Of a DNA stretch of 40,468 nt, positions 7,723-15,351 are shown in pieces (position 1 is the stretch's first letter; every line of letters begins with the position of its first letter). The DNA is from a virus. The stretch lies in the IMG/VR virus record IMGVR_UViG_3300047157_000217, positions 1-40,468 of that record; one strand, written 5' to 3'. The notes beneath the pieces were generated by a model that did no database searches, was not told where the DNA came from, and saw only the letters and a list, made by a program, of their open reading frames with translations. The translations under genes and the position numbers were made by a program.

Positions 7723-7917
7723 ATGAATCCAATAAATAAAGAATATAGCATCTCTCTAGGGGTAACTGATCAAGAAATTTCTGATCTTAAAAAAGGTCAA
7801 CCTGTTAGATTTATTTTTACTGACAAAAATTTTCCTAAGATTAATGTGGCGATAGAACACAAGGAAGATGATTTACCTTTAACCGATTACATGAATTTAA
7901 GTCTTGACAACGTCTAA
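7723..7917 (+). CDS. hypothetical protein
   Basis: 64 residues from MNPINKEYSISLGVTDQEIS. The same frame also has an ATG at 7669 overlapping the previous gene, so the start is unsure. A beta-rich middle (GQPVRFIFTD) is followed by an acidic end; the last codons LDNV contain the next TTGACA. Confidence 0.55.
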   Translation: MNPINKEYSISLGVTDQEISDLKKGQPVRFIFTDKNFPKINVAIEHKEDDLPLTDYMNLSLDNV

Positions 7918-7938
7918 CAACAGGTCTAGTATATTGAC
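7904..7938 (+). promoter_or_regulatory. leaderless early promoter
   Basis: TTGACA at 7904, 17 nt, TAGTAT at 7927, 6 nt, ATG at 7939. Confidence 0.8.
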
Positions 7939-8169
7939 ATGAATTATATAACAGAAGAAATTAAATTTAAAGTTCCACAAAATGGTGGAGATAATTACCG
8001 ATTGTACTCATGCGTAGATCAAGTTGCTGATCTTATTGATATGTATTTTAAGACTGCAATAGAAGATACTACAAACATACATGATTTAATTCAAAAAGAA
8101 ATTAATTCAAGTAAACTTAGAGAAGTAGAGCATAATAGATTAGAGGATATTAATGGTGGATCAAAATAA
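7939..8169 (+). CDS. MNYITEEI-type hypothetical protein
   Basis: 76 residues. The N-terminus MNYITEEIKFKVPQNGGDNY matches the upstream broken gene; the rest differs and is helical. It is immediately upstream of the rIIA promoter region. Function unknown. Confidence 0.7.
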   Translation: MNYITEEIKFKVPQNGGDNYRLYSCVDQVADLIDMYFKTAIEDTTNIHDLIQKEINSSKLREVEHNRLEDINGGSK

Positions 8170-8247
8170 TTGAAAAAAAGTATTGACATTATCAAAAAAC
8201 ATCATTTCATAGTTACAATCATAATTTAATTCAAACACACAAGGAAA

Positions 8248-9983
8248 ATGATAATCACAGAAAATAAATCTAAGAGAGTAGTTCAATCAGTCACGATTTC
8301 GATTCAAGTCAACTGCACGATTGATGCAGAAGATATGCGTTATGTCGCATCTTTACTACGAAACAATTACTCTAACACTCGTCTTGCAGTTGTGCGAGAA
8401 ATTAGCGCCAATGCTCTTGATGCAAACCTTGAAGCAAATTCAAGTCGCAAATTGAAGTCAAGTTGCCTACTAGCATGAATCCAACATTTTCGGTTCGTGA
8501 TTTCGGGGGTGGACTTAGCAAAGAAGATGTATTTGGTCTTTACTCTAAGTATGGTAAGTCAACCAAGAGAACTAGCAACAATTATATTGGTGCTTTTGGT
8601 ATTGGTAAATTTGCGCCACTTTCTTATGGTGACAATTTTACTTGCGTTTCTTATCATGGTGGAATAAAACTTCATACAATATTTTTGTCGATGAAGATGA
8701 TGATACTAAGATCGTTCAGTTGCATGAAGAACCTAGCAATGAACCAACAGGTTTGTGCATTGAAGTTGCAGTTGCAGATGGTGATAAGATGATTTCAGAA
8801 AATCACTAAAAATTTCTTTCAGATTCTTTCCTCGAAGAGATGCCTAAATTTATTGGGGTTGAAGATGACTTTATAAAAATGAAGAAAAAATTCTTGAGAG
8901 TAAAAATGACGAATGGTTTTTTTGCAAGCCACGAGAATTCGGATTACATTATTCAAGATCATGAATGCTCATGTTATTATGGGTAGAGTAGCTTATCCAC
9001 TCGATAGATCTCGATAAATGTCAATACAAAATTTGTCAAAGATGACAAAAGATCAAGTCATTGTCAATAATATTTTGTCGATGGATGGATTTTATCTTCG
9101 CTGTGCCTCTTGGTTCTGTAAAATTGCATCATAGTCGTGAATCACTAGAGTACAACAAAACTACTCAACAAAAAATTGTTGCAAGTCTTCTTCGTTGCAG
9201 TTGAAGAGATTCAAGAAATTGCAAAAGAAAAACTTGCTGATTCAGATGATCTATGGGATGCAAAACGCAATTACGCAAAAATTGTCAATGCTATGCCATA
9301 TAACTTGAGAAATGTTTTTGAGAATTCTTTGAGTGGAAAGGTATCAAAATAGATTCACCCGATTTTCATAGAGATTATCAGTTGGCAAGATGATTTATTC
9401 ATTACTCATTCTTGGAAAGAATCTGATTCTGATTCTCGTAACGGATTCAAGATTCGTTCTCAAAAAGAGAACTAGAGCGTAATTTGTCAAGACAATTATC
9501 TTGTTCATGATTCAAGATTTAGAATCTTCTCATGGTAATAATCTTGAGAGTTCGCACTTTGATGAATCAAGATGAAGACCTAAAAGGTGTTTATATTTAA
9601 ATTGTCAATCTAGTTCTGCACAGAATCAGTGTTGATAATGAATGGAATTCAATTTAAGGTTGATAAAAAGCATATTCGTACACTTCTAATGTTGAGAAAG
9701 AAAAGCCTCAAAGAAGTGGAGTTCGCAAATCAAATGGTAGTCGCGCAAACATTCCTTTGTTCATTTTGAATACTGATCGTGCATGTTTACAAAAATGCCG
9801 ATTATTGGAAAAATGCCTTCTGATGATGTTCAGCTCTGTTGAAGATGATGCTTCTTCGGTTGATGGTAATTGGGATGGTCAACTTATTTATGTTCCAATC
9901 AAGAACTACAAAATAGATGACGAATTCAATAATTTAGAGACTATGAAAACTAGGATTGCTCATATTAATTCGATAAAATAATG
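8248..9983 (+). pseudogene. rIIA: rIIA-like GHKL ATPase gene, multiply frameshifted
   Basis: Read across frames this is one gene of about 575 codons. The N-terminal fragment has NTRLAVVREISANALDA, the N-box of GHKL (Hsp90/MutL-type) ATPases. The next frame has FSVRDFGGGLSKEDVFGLYS and NYIGAFGIGKFAPLSYGDNF, the nucleotide lid and G-boxes, then VPLGSVKLHHSRESLEYNKT further on. These are the landmarks of phage rIIA proteins, which act with rIIB in lysis timing and exclusion responses in T4. A Shine-Dalgarno-like AAGGAAA precedes the ATG. At least six indels fall between 8440 and 9760; the last 74 codons are open and end against the rIIB ATG. Sequencing error is more likely than decay because rIIB is intact. 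Confidence 0.8.
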
Positions 9984-10913
9984 AAAAAAGTACCATATAC
10001 ATTAAGCGAAAATTCAGTAACGATCTTTTGGGATGGCAAGCCATACACTCTTCGTAGTGACCATCCAAATTTTCAACTTGTACGCAAGGCATTATTTGAT
10101 GCAAGATATGATGATCTTGGCGATCTCATTGACATCAAAAAGTCAGTCGAAAACTTTGTCGAAGGAGACATCGAAGTGCGTGACGAAGTTGTTTATTACA
10201 AAGGTCATCGTCTGCATGGAGTTGTGGTTGACAAGTTGCTAGAAATGCTTCGTAGTGGAATGAAAGATTCTGCTCCTCTTGTAAACTTTATTACTCGCTT
10301 GCAATCCAATCCAAGTGCAAATTCTGTAAATGAATTGTATTCTTTCTTGAGTTATAAATCTCTGCCAAATACTCCCGAAGGAAAAGTATTGGGGTATAAG
10401 GGAGTTCAAGGAGATTATTGGTCACAAACAGGTAATGCAGATACAATCGTATTGCAAGGCGAGACTAATGGTAGGCATCAAATTCTCAATGAAGTTGGTG
10501 CAACGATTGAAGTTGCTCGTAGATGTGTAGATGACAACAAGGATCATCATTGTTCTTTTGGTCTTCATGTGGGTAGTTACGATTACGCTAACGAATGGGC
10601 GGGATCAGACGGCAAATTACTTGTTGTTGAATTTGATCCATCAGATGCAGTTAGCGTTCCTACTGATTGCAACTTTCAGAAACTTAGGGTTTCAAAGTAC
10701 AAGGTAGTGTCCGACATTACTGACACTCGCAAAGAGATTGATAAGCCCATCTACGAGGCTAATAAGCCTATCTATGGATCAGATAAAGATATTCAAGAGC
10801 AAATCCTTAGTGAGAGATTAATAAGACAAGCAAATAAGGATAAGAATAAAGATGGACATAGTTCAGATAAGGTTTTACCAATAATTAATAAAAGAAAATT
10901 GCACGATAAATAA
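9981..10913 (+). CDS. rIIB: rIIB-like protein
   Basis: 310 residues, intact. The segment from about residue 80, HGVVVDKLLEMLRSGMKDSA, then PLVNFITRLQSNPSANSVNE and LNEVGATIEVARRCVDDNKD, is characteristic of rIIB-like proteins of T4-related and marine phages. HHCSFGLHVGSYDYANEW and FDPSDAVSVPTDCNFQKLRV complete the conserved core. The Lys/Asp-rich C-terminal extension ends KRKLHDK, identical to the end of the gene at 3850-4068. The ATG overlaps the rIIA stop, the usual coupled arrangement. The T4 partner role is known; the biochemical function is not. Confidence 0.88.
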   Translation: MKKVPYTLSENSVTIFWDGKPYTLRSDHPNFQLVRKALFDARYDDLGDLIDIKKSVENFVEGDIEVRDEVVYYKGHRLHGVVVDKLLEMLRSGMKDSAPLVNFITRLQSNPSANSVNELYSFLSYKSLPNTPEGKVLGYKGVQGDYWSQTGNADTIVLQGETNGRHQILNEVGATIEVARRCVDDNKDHHCSFGLHVGSYDYANEWAGSDGKLLVVEFDPSDAVSVPTDCNFQKLRVSKYKVVSDITDTRKEIDKPIYEANKPIYGSDKDIQEQILSERLIRQANKDKNKDGHSSDKVLPIINKRKLHDK

Positions 10914-11145
10914 CAATTTCGGGGCTATTAAAATATAATTCGATTAATAATTTGATTCAATACTCAATTCAATACAAAGAATACAATACATATACATACA
11001 ATACATAATGAATATAATACAAATAACAGATAATATAAGCCTTATATCATTATTGTTAATGGTTTAAATGATTGAATTGCGATGTGGCTTTTTTAATTAT
11101 ATCAAAAATTTTATTAAATTAAACAAATCAAATTGCCAAAAATAA
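10914..11145. other. AT-rich non-coding spacer with iteron-like repeats
   Basis: No gene is seen. From 10957 to about 11025 the motif CAATAC or ATACAA recurs about six times. At 11037-11094 AAGCC and GGCTTTTTT enclose an ATCATT/AATGAT inner hairpin, a plausible rIIB terminator. GGGGCTATT at 10921 is mirrored by AATAGCCCC near 11320 beyond the small gene. Confidence 0.45.
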
Positions 11146-11316
11146 ATGAACAAGCAAGTAATAAACAAATTAAAAACAAATTTTAAAAAGTTATTTTCAA
11201 ATAAATTAAATAAAAAAACAAGTGAATCGCCCGAAATAATTAATAAAAAAATTAATAGAAATAAATTCGGATTCCCTAGTTATACAAATAATAACGAAGA
11301 AAATTTAAACAAATAG
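11146..11316 (+). CDS. 56-residue basic hypothetical protein
   Basis: MNKQVINKLKTNFKKLFSNK, Lys/Asn-rich, ending EENLNK. It has no strong promoter or Shine-Dalgarno and sits in very AT-rich DNA, so it could be chance. Confidence 0.35.
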   Translation: MNKQVINKLKTNFKKLFSNKLNKKTSESPEIINKKINRNKFGFPSYTNNNEENLNK

Positions 11317-11381
11317 CCCCAAATAATTTTAATAAATTTTAATTGTTTTTGCGCGGTTTTTTAATTTTTTTGCAAATAATA

Positions 11382-11416
11382 TTGACTTTTAGTTTATTTT
11401 AGTTTATTTTATAGTT
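11382..11416 (+). promoter_or_regulatory. leaderless early promoter
   Basis: TTGACT at 11382, 17 nt, TATTTT at 11405, 6 nt, ATG at 11417. Confidence 0.75.
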
Positions 11417-11692
11417 ATGATAAATTACGATGAATTCGATAAAAGTGGTATGGATGACCTAGGAAGAGCGAGCATTGACTTTGTTGAGTCGTGCATGGCA
11501 AACGAATTTGAAAAAATTTTTGGTCAAATAAACAAAAATATAGAGCCGACACACTTATTAAATGATGTACAATGGTATGAGGCAGACTATGTTACAGGGG
11601 TACATCCTGTTTTAATCTGCGAACCTATTGAAGACATCCCAAATAACTTAATTTGTCTTTGCCCCCCATTTAATAAAGAAAAATATTTATAG
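11417..11692 (+). CDS. hypothetical acidic protein
   Basis: 91 residues, MINYDEFDKSGMDDLGRASI, followed by a C-terminal hydrophobic, Pro/Cys-containing stretch. Its start is set by the promoter. It converges with the next gene, leaving only 3 nt between stops. Function unknown. Confidence 0.65.
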   Translation: MINYDEFDKSGMDDLGRASIDFVESCMANEFEKIFGQINKNIEPTHLLNDVQWYEADYVTGVHPVLICEPIEDIPNNLICLCPPFNKEKYL

Positions 11693-11695
11693 TAT

Positions 11696-12124
11696 TTATC
11701 TTCGGGCTTTAAACATTGCTCTATTTATACAACCTGTTAATTGTGTTTTAGATTTAGTAGTATTAATATCAATGCCTAATTGATTTTGTGCTTCGAGAGA
11801 TTCAAATACCCAATCATCTTCCCCTATCTCATCATACTCTAAGCTATTAAGATTGCCAATAGGTATGCCTATGCTCATTAATCCGTAACCCTCATAATCA
11901 ACATAAATATAAAATACATCCAATTTAGTTGAATGTCGTATGGTAAAGCTAGGACGATGAGTATCAGTAGCTTCACCTTTTAATAATTTAATTTCTTCAA
12001 TAAATAATTTACTAAATTTATATTGCCTTTTAATTTTTTCTATACAAGCCTTTACTGCGAATCTTGAACCCTTGCTTTCGCATTGTTCTACTGCTTTTTT
12101 AAGATCATCATCCTCATCTGCCAT
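11696..12124 (-). CDS. hypothetical protein with a late-type promoter
   Basis: 142 residues, MADEDDDLKKAVEQCESKGS, with three further Cys and a beta-rich centre. It is a lone minus-strand gene among plus-strand early genes. Its upstream element AAGTGTATAATATTAT directly precedes the ATG and matches the late-half motif rather than the TTGACA class, suggesting different timing. Function unknown. Confidence 0.7.
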   Translation of the reverse strand: MADEDDDLKKAVEQCESKGSRFAVKACIEKIKRQYKFSKLFIEEIKLLKGEATDTHRPSFTIRHSTKLDVFYIYVDYEGYGLMSIGIPIGNLNSLEYDEIGEDDWVFESLEAQNQLGIDINTTKSKTQLTGCINRAMFKARR

Positions 12125-12141
12125 ATAATATTATACACTTG
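12125..12141 (-). promoter_or_regulatory. candidate late promoter motif
   Basis: On the minus strand AAGTGTATAATATTAT abuts the ATG; the first G of GTGT is 14 nt upstream. It is back to back with the early promoter for 12181. Confidence 0.5.
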
Positions 12142-12144
12142 AGC

Positions 12145-12180
12145 TTGACAAATAAACAAATATATAGTAATATAATAACC
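12145..12180 (+). promoter_or_regulatory. leaderless early promoter
   Basis: TTGACA at 12145, 17 nt, TAATAT at 12168, 7 nt, ATG at 12181. Confidence 0.8.
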
Positions 12181-12492
12181 ATGAGCATAACAAAAGATAT
12201 TAATAAAAAACTTGATGAAATTCTAGCAATTCGCGCCGAAATAAATAGAATGAAAAAAGATTTGAATAATGACGAGGGCTTAGTAAATAAGCTAACAGGC
12301 GAAAAATGCACGAAGCAGGATGCACTAGATGTAGTGGAGAATGTAATAGATGACATTAAAAAAGATTTGAATAAAATGACAAATAATGGACAAAATGTAA
12401 AAGATATATTTACTAATCAATATTATTTAAATGATCCAATGGAAGATAAACGGATCGCGCAAAATAATAGTAATCCTTTTTCAACTAAATAA
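12181..12492 (+). CDS. coiled-coil hypothetical protein
   Basis: 103 residues from MSITKDINKKLDEILAIRAE. An upstream ATG lies at 12139, before the promoter, so it is rejected. Residues 5-80 are continuous charged helix, probably a coiled coil; the tail is Asn-rich. Function unknown. Confidence 0.7.
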   Translation: MSITKDINKKLDEILAIRAEINRMKKDLNNDEGLVNKLTGEKCTKQDALDVVENVIDDIKKDLNKMTNNGQNVKDIFTNQYYLNDPMEDKRIAQNNSNPFSTK

Positions 12493-12493
12493 T

Positions 12494-12573
12494 TTTTGGG
12501 GGCATAGAGCCACAGGGACGACCTTGGACAAGGAGTTTTCTTTTTGTTTCCTCCTTCATTGAACACCCCAAAA
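12494..12573 (+). ncRNA. structured 3'-UTR or terminator-like element
   Basis: TTTTGGGG at 12494 pairs with CCCCAAAA at 12566, enclosing AAGGAG (12530) paired with CTCCTT (12551). It lies between two genes and might be a terminator, a processed 3' end, or a leader element for the lipoprotein gene. Confidence 0.35.
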
Positions 12574-12588
12574 CTCTTTTAATTACAA

Positions 12589-12786
12589 ATGAAATTTTTC
12601 TTAATAATAACAATAATACTATTCCAAAGTTGTAGCCCCAAGAGCCAAATAATTCATGGAAAAATTTGTCCCTTTTGTCTCGCAGACAACCCATCCTGGC
12701 GAGGTGACTTTTGTGGAACTTGTTTAACTTGGGATAGAAAAGTGTTGACAAATGATAGCGAGGATACTATACTTGTATCATATTAA
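12589..12786 (+). CDS. small lipoprotein with a Cys4 zinc-ribbon-like tail
   Basis: 65 residues. MKFFLIITIILFQSC is a short signal peptide with a lipobox-like FQS-C, predicting lipidation and export. The mature part has CPFC and CGTC, a CxxC..CxxC pattern of a zinc ribbon or disulfide knot. Phage lipoproteins of this size can be spanins or exclusion proteins, but the Cys pattern is not typical of Rz1 spanins. The next TTGACA overlaps its end. Confidence 0.55.
   Translation: MKFFLIITIILFQSCSPKSQIIHGKICPFCLADNPSWRGDFCGTCLTWDRKVLTNDSEDTILVSY
12744..12771 (+). promoter_or_regulatory. early promoter with a leader
   Basis: TTGACA, 17 nt, TATACT, then a leader of nearly 40 nt with AAAGGA before the ATG at 12808. 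An exception to the leaderless rule. Confidence 0.65.
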
Positions 12787-12807
12787 CCACTAACAAAGGA
12801 TAAAACA

Positions 12808-12999
12808 ATGGCAAACATAGCAAAATGCGCAAGAGCAACATCGGTAATGAATAAAGTAAAAGGCAAAGATCCATTCGCCTTCACTCGCAGGTTCTTAGGA
12901 TACAATGAGGCGACAGAAGGAATAATGGCACAACAAAGAGAAGCCGATTTAAAATTACAAAAAATTCTATTTAATAAAAAAGCAAAGGGGGTAGCATAA
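12808..12999 (+). CDS. basic hypothetical protein
   Basis: 63 residues, MANIAKCARATSVMNKVKGK, basic, with an FTRRFLGYNEATEGIM motif. AAAGGA upstream acts as ribosome binding site. The stop is adjacent to the next ATG. Function unknown. Confidence 0.65.
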   Translation: MANIAKCARATSVMNKVKGKDPFAFTRRFLGYNEATEGIMAQQREADLKLQKILFNKKAKGVA

Positions 13000-13000
13000 T

Positions 13001-13237
13001 ATGGAACTAATAACTCCACTAAACAAAAAAGTTAGTATGTTTGCAACCAATCAAGAGTTGTATGCCGAATTAACTGATAAAGAAATTATTGATATTAAAT
13101 TGGCTAAACTAGATGAATATGCACAAGACCTATTGCATCTTACGGAAAAGACTAACGGAGAATTAAGTATGGCGTCTTCTAGTAAGTATAATAGTATACA
13201 AGAAATTTTAGTAGAATTAAAAAAGTTAAATAAATAA
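13001..13237 (+). CDS. hypothetical helical protein
   Basis: 78 residues, MELITPLNKKVSMFATNQEL, then helices ending VELKKLNK. Likely cotranscribed with the gene before it. The promoter of the RNA region begins right after its stop. Confidence 0.65.
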   Translation: MELITPLNKKVSMFATNQELYAELTDKEIIDIKLAKLDEYAQDLLHLTEKTNGELSMASSSKYNSIQEILVELKKLNK

Positions 13238-13239
13238 CT

Positions 13240-13268
13240 TGACAAAACGCAGTTTATATAGTATTATA
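13240..13268 (+). promoter_or_regulatory. promoter of the non-coding RNA region
   Basis: TTGACA, 17 nt, TATTAT. Unlike its neighbours no ATG follows within 450 nt, so it drives an untranslated transcript. Confidence 0.75.
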
Positions 13269-13747
13269 TATATAGTTAAGATTGAGAAGGGCATACTCAA
13301 CTAAATAAAATAGCCCAAAATTTTGATCTTTTACATTTTAAACACTTTGGAGAGGGAGATATCCCCCTCCTGTGGGTGACTGAGCAAGCCTGTGATGAGC
13401 GGGCTAAGGTATGCAAATTCCCTGTGGTGGGGTCGGCAGGTCTAATCTGATGAGTCGAATGACTAATACCATGTCTAATTTGTAGTGCAAAGTAGGTACA
13501 CCATGAACTGATGTTCATCCCGAAAAGTCGAGGGTATACAGTAATCCCTTCCCACACCTTTTTCTGTCCAGCAGGGACTTTCCTTTTGTTCCCTGCGAAC
13601 CACCGACCCTCCTCTTGGTTTTTATTATTTTTCTCCAAGGGGAGGGTTATTGGTTTGACTTCATGACATAAATCGATTACTATCTTACTTAAGCAGTTAC
13701 CCTTTGTGTGCTGCAAATTTAACCAATCATAAAAATGAATACAATAT

Positions 13748-13822
13748 ATGTTAATTATCCAAGTACTACTAGCTATAAGCATTGCACTAATTATAATCAA
13801 TAAAGAAAAAAAATTAAGTTAA
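13748..13822 (+). CDS. possible 24-residue membrane peptide
   Basis: MLIIQVLLAISIALIIINKE then KKLS: one hydrophobic helix with a basic tail, inside the RNA region. No clear ribosome binding site, so low confidence. Confidence 0.25.
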   Translation: MLIIQVLLAISIALIIINKEKKLS

Positions 13823-13899
13823 ATTCTAAATGAATTATAAATAAATAATAGTTAAATAATATTTTTGTTGTGGCATGAGCTAGATGCCGTTATTGTTGT

Positions 13900-13930
13900 A
13901 CCCTCTCCTTCGGGAGAGGGTTTTTTTTTG
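13900..13930 (+). terminator. Rho-independent terminator with TTCG tetraloop
   Basis: ACCCTCTCC, TTCG, GGAGAGGGT followed by nine T. Ends the RNA region and starts the first composite punctuation unit. Confidence 0.9.
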
Positions 13931-13945
13931 TGCTTGACAGTTTCG

Positions 13946-14046
13946 TAAGTCCTTGACTATCAACGACTTAGGCGGCCCGGCCCTCCTAAATGCCTGATTA
14001 TCAGGTAGTTATAACAAAATGCAACTTAGATGCACTTTTTTCTTGC
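13946..14046 (+). repeat. triple-palindrome repeat, copy 1, with promoter-side extension
   Basis: Left palindrome CCTTGACTATCAACGACTTA, a GGCGGCCCGGCCCTCC core, right palindrome CCTGA-TTA-TCAGG (both arms changed together), then the conserved ATGCAACTTAG..CTTTTTTCTTGC lead into the next promoter. Confidence 0.85.
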
Positions 14047-14077
14047 GCTAACACTCTTTATACGTCATAGTATAGAT
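14043..14077 (+). promoter_or_regulatory. repeat-linked leaderless promoter
   Basis: TTGCGC at 14043, 17 nt, CATAGT at 14066, 6 nt, ATG at 14078. Decides the start against an in-frame ATG at 14030. Confidence 0.75.
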
Positions 14078-14479
14078 ATGATTAAGAGAAACCAACACGA
14101 CCCAAGATACACGATCAAAAAGAATCGCCCCGTCTATGTCTACAAGAATCTCCACAAAGATTGTTGGAGTGTTAAACAACACGGGCTAGTTAAGGCTCAC
14201 ATCCCACAAGATGAAGCTATCGGATTGTGGGACTGCTATTTTCATGTAGATATCAAAGGCAGGCAAAAAGTTCTTCGTGAGAAGCGCAAGAATGTCCATG
14301 CATTTGTTAAAGGTTACCTCCAGGATGCAGAAAATGTCAACACTGACAGATCTGCTACCGAAGTAACATATAACCCATACAAGTATGAAACTTTTGTTGA
14401 CAAAGACACCGAAAAGTTTGTATACTATGCGGACGAAGTTTTATTAACACACAACAAAGTAACAGCATACATACCATGA
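14078..14479 (+). CDS. conserved phage hypothetical protein
   Basis: 133 residues. RNQHDPRYTIKKNRPVYVYK, LHKDCWSVKQHGLVKAHIP and QKVLREKRKNVHAFVKGYL are segments I recall as conserved in a small phage protein family of unknown function. It is the first gene of the first repeat-bounded cassette and overlaps the next gene by 4 nt. Confidence 0.7.
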   Translation: MIKRNQHDPRYTIKKNRPVYVYKNLHKDCWSVKQHGLVKAHIPQDEAIGLWDCYFHVDIKGRQKVLREKRKNVHAFVKGYLQDAENVNTDRSATEVTYNPYKYETFVDKDTEKFVYYADEVLLTHNKVTAYIP

Positions 14480-14724
14480 AATTATTAAGAGATATCATAG
14501 ATCATTGGGGTTTCGTTGACTCCGAGCAACTCAAAGAACTTGCTAAGCATTTTCCACAGATGCCATTAGTTATCAAGTGGGGAATGAGGCAGCGAGAAGT
14601 TTGCATTGCTTGCGACATTGCCCAACGAATTCACGAAGAAGAGCAGTTGGGTGATTGGGCACGTGAAGTTTTCCTTACAGCAAAAAACCTAGGTCAACTT
14701 AAAGAAGTTTTAGGAATAAAATGA
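14476..14724 (+). CDS. hypothetical protein
   Basis: 82 residues, MKLLRDIIDHWGFVDSEQLK, all helical, with a CIACDIAQRIHEEE segment. Coupled to the previous gene by an ATGA overlap. Function unknown. Confidence 0.65.
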   Translation: MKLLRDIIDHWGFVDSEQLKELAKHFPQMPLVIKWGMRQREVCIACDIAQRIHEEEQLGDWAREVFLTAKNLGQLKEVLGIK

Positions 14725-14734
14725 CAAAAAAAGT

Positions 14735-14770
14735 TTGACAACAACCTACAACTAGTCTATATTATATAAC
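14735..14770 (+). promoter_or_regulatory. leaderless early promoter
   Basis: TTGACA at 14735, 17 nt, TATATT at 14758, 7 nt, ATG at 14771. Confidence 0.8.
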
Positions 14771-14974
14771 ATGATAACATTAGAAACACCACAACAAATC
14801 GCAATGTTTAGACTTCTTAGTCTCAAGTCCGCACTCAAGCTAGAGTGCCTTGGAATGAAGAGAAGAGGTCAATCAGCATATGCAATCGTAAAAGCCGAGC
14901 TTGGACTCAAAGGTAACAAGAAGTCCGTACTCGAACAACTAGAACAAATTATCAAGGATGTTAAAAATGACTAA
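14771..14974 (+). CDS. conserved phage hypothetical protein
   Basis: 67 residues. The segment LKLECLGMKRRGQSAYAIVK AELGLKG is the recognisable core of a small helical family common in phage accessory regions. Function unknown. The next gene starts inside its last codons. Confidence 0.65.
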   Translation: MITLETPQQIAMFRLLSLKSALKLECLGMKRRGQSAYAIVKAELGLKGNKKSVLEQLEQIIKDVKND

Positions 14975-15188
14975 AGCACAAATCGAATCACGAGTAGAAG
15001 GTTGGAATTGGAACATGAACATCTTTGAGATATACGATGAACTCAGAGACGGGCATACGGGAGAAGAGCAAGAGCAACTTTTAACTTTTGCTTATAATTA
15101 TTTCAATAAAGATACGATGATCAAAGAGTTAGCAGATCATTTTTGCATAACTATTCACACAGACGAAGACTCACCAATCCCTTGTTAA
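14967..15188 (+). CDS. hypothetical protein
   Basis: 73 residues from MTKAQIESRVEGWNWNMNIF, with a C-terminal LADHFCITIHTDED. ATGACTAA overlap with the previous stop. Function unknown. Confidence 0.6.
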   Translation: MTKAQIESRVEGWNWNMNIFEIYDELRDGHTGEEQEQLLTFAYNYFNKDTMIKELADHFCITIHTDEDSPIPC

Positions 15189-15189
15189 A

Positions 15190-15336
15190 ATGACTAAGAT
15201 AGAAAAAGTAGCACGACAATTAGATGATGAAGCTAGAGAGATGTGGAGTCAAGGTAAGATAAGTGGAGAAGAAGCTCTTGCCGTTATACATTTCATAGAA
15301 AAATTCAAAACACTCTTGACACCAACAACCAAGTAG
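15190..15336 (+). CDS. 48-residue hypothetical protein
   Basis: MTKIEKVARQLDDEAREMWS, helical, one base after the previous stop. Its end carries the next TTGACA. Confidence 0.55.
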   Translation: MTKIEKVARQLDDEAREMWSQGKISGEEALAVIHFIEKFKTLLTPTTK

Positions 15337-15351
15337 TCTATTATTATAATC
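15316..15351 (+). promoter_or_regulatory. leaderless early promoter
   Basis: TTGACA at 15316 inside the preceding gene, 17 nt, TATTAT at 15339, 7 nt, ATG at 15352. Confidence 0.8.

Larger units (their letters stand above)
13274..13930 (+). ncRNA. candidate large structured non-coding RNA
   Basis: Between a strong promoter and a strong terminator lie about 650 nt without a credible plus-strand gene. The first 370 nt are visibly GC-richer than surrounding DNA and full of stems: TTGAG/CTCAA near 13280; AGCC/GGCT near 13393-13411; CCTG/CAGG near 13422-13440; AGTC-GAAT-GACT near 13454; ATGAAC-TGAT-GTTCAT near 13502; CCCGA/TCGAGGG near 13520; GCAGGGA/TCCCTGC near 13571-13600; a long ACCCTCC..CTTGG/CCAAG..GGAGGGT near 13606-13648. 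GGCAT/ATGCC follows near 13873. The size and ornate folding resemble the class of large phage RNAs such as GOLLD and ROOL, but I cannot match a consensus. Alternatively the 3' part is an mRNA for the 24-residue peptide at 13748. Confidence 0.6.

Noticed and set aside
13440-13480. CTGATGA..hairpin resembling a hammerhead ribozyme core
   Set aside because: The CTGATGA and a GTC-GAAT-GAC stem are present, but the required GAAA after stem II is replaced by TAAT.
13297-13800. Long minus-strand open frame of 167 codons across the RNA region
   Set aside because: No promoter or start context, composition unlike a protein, and strong plus-strand hairpins explain the sequence.
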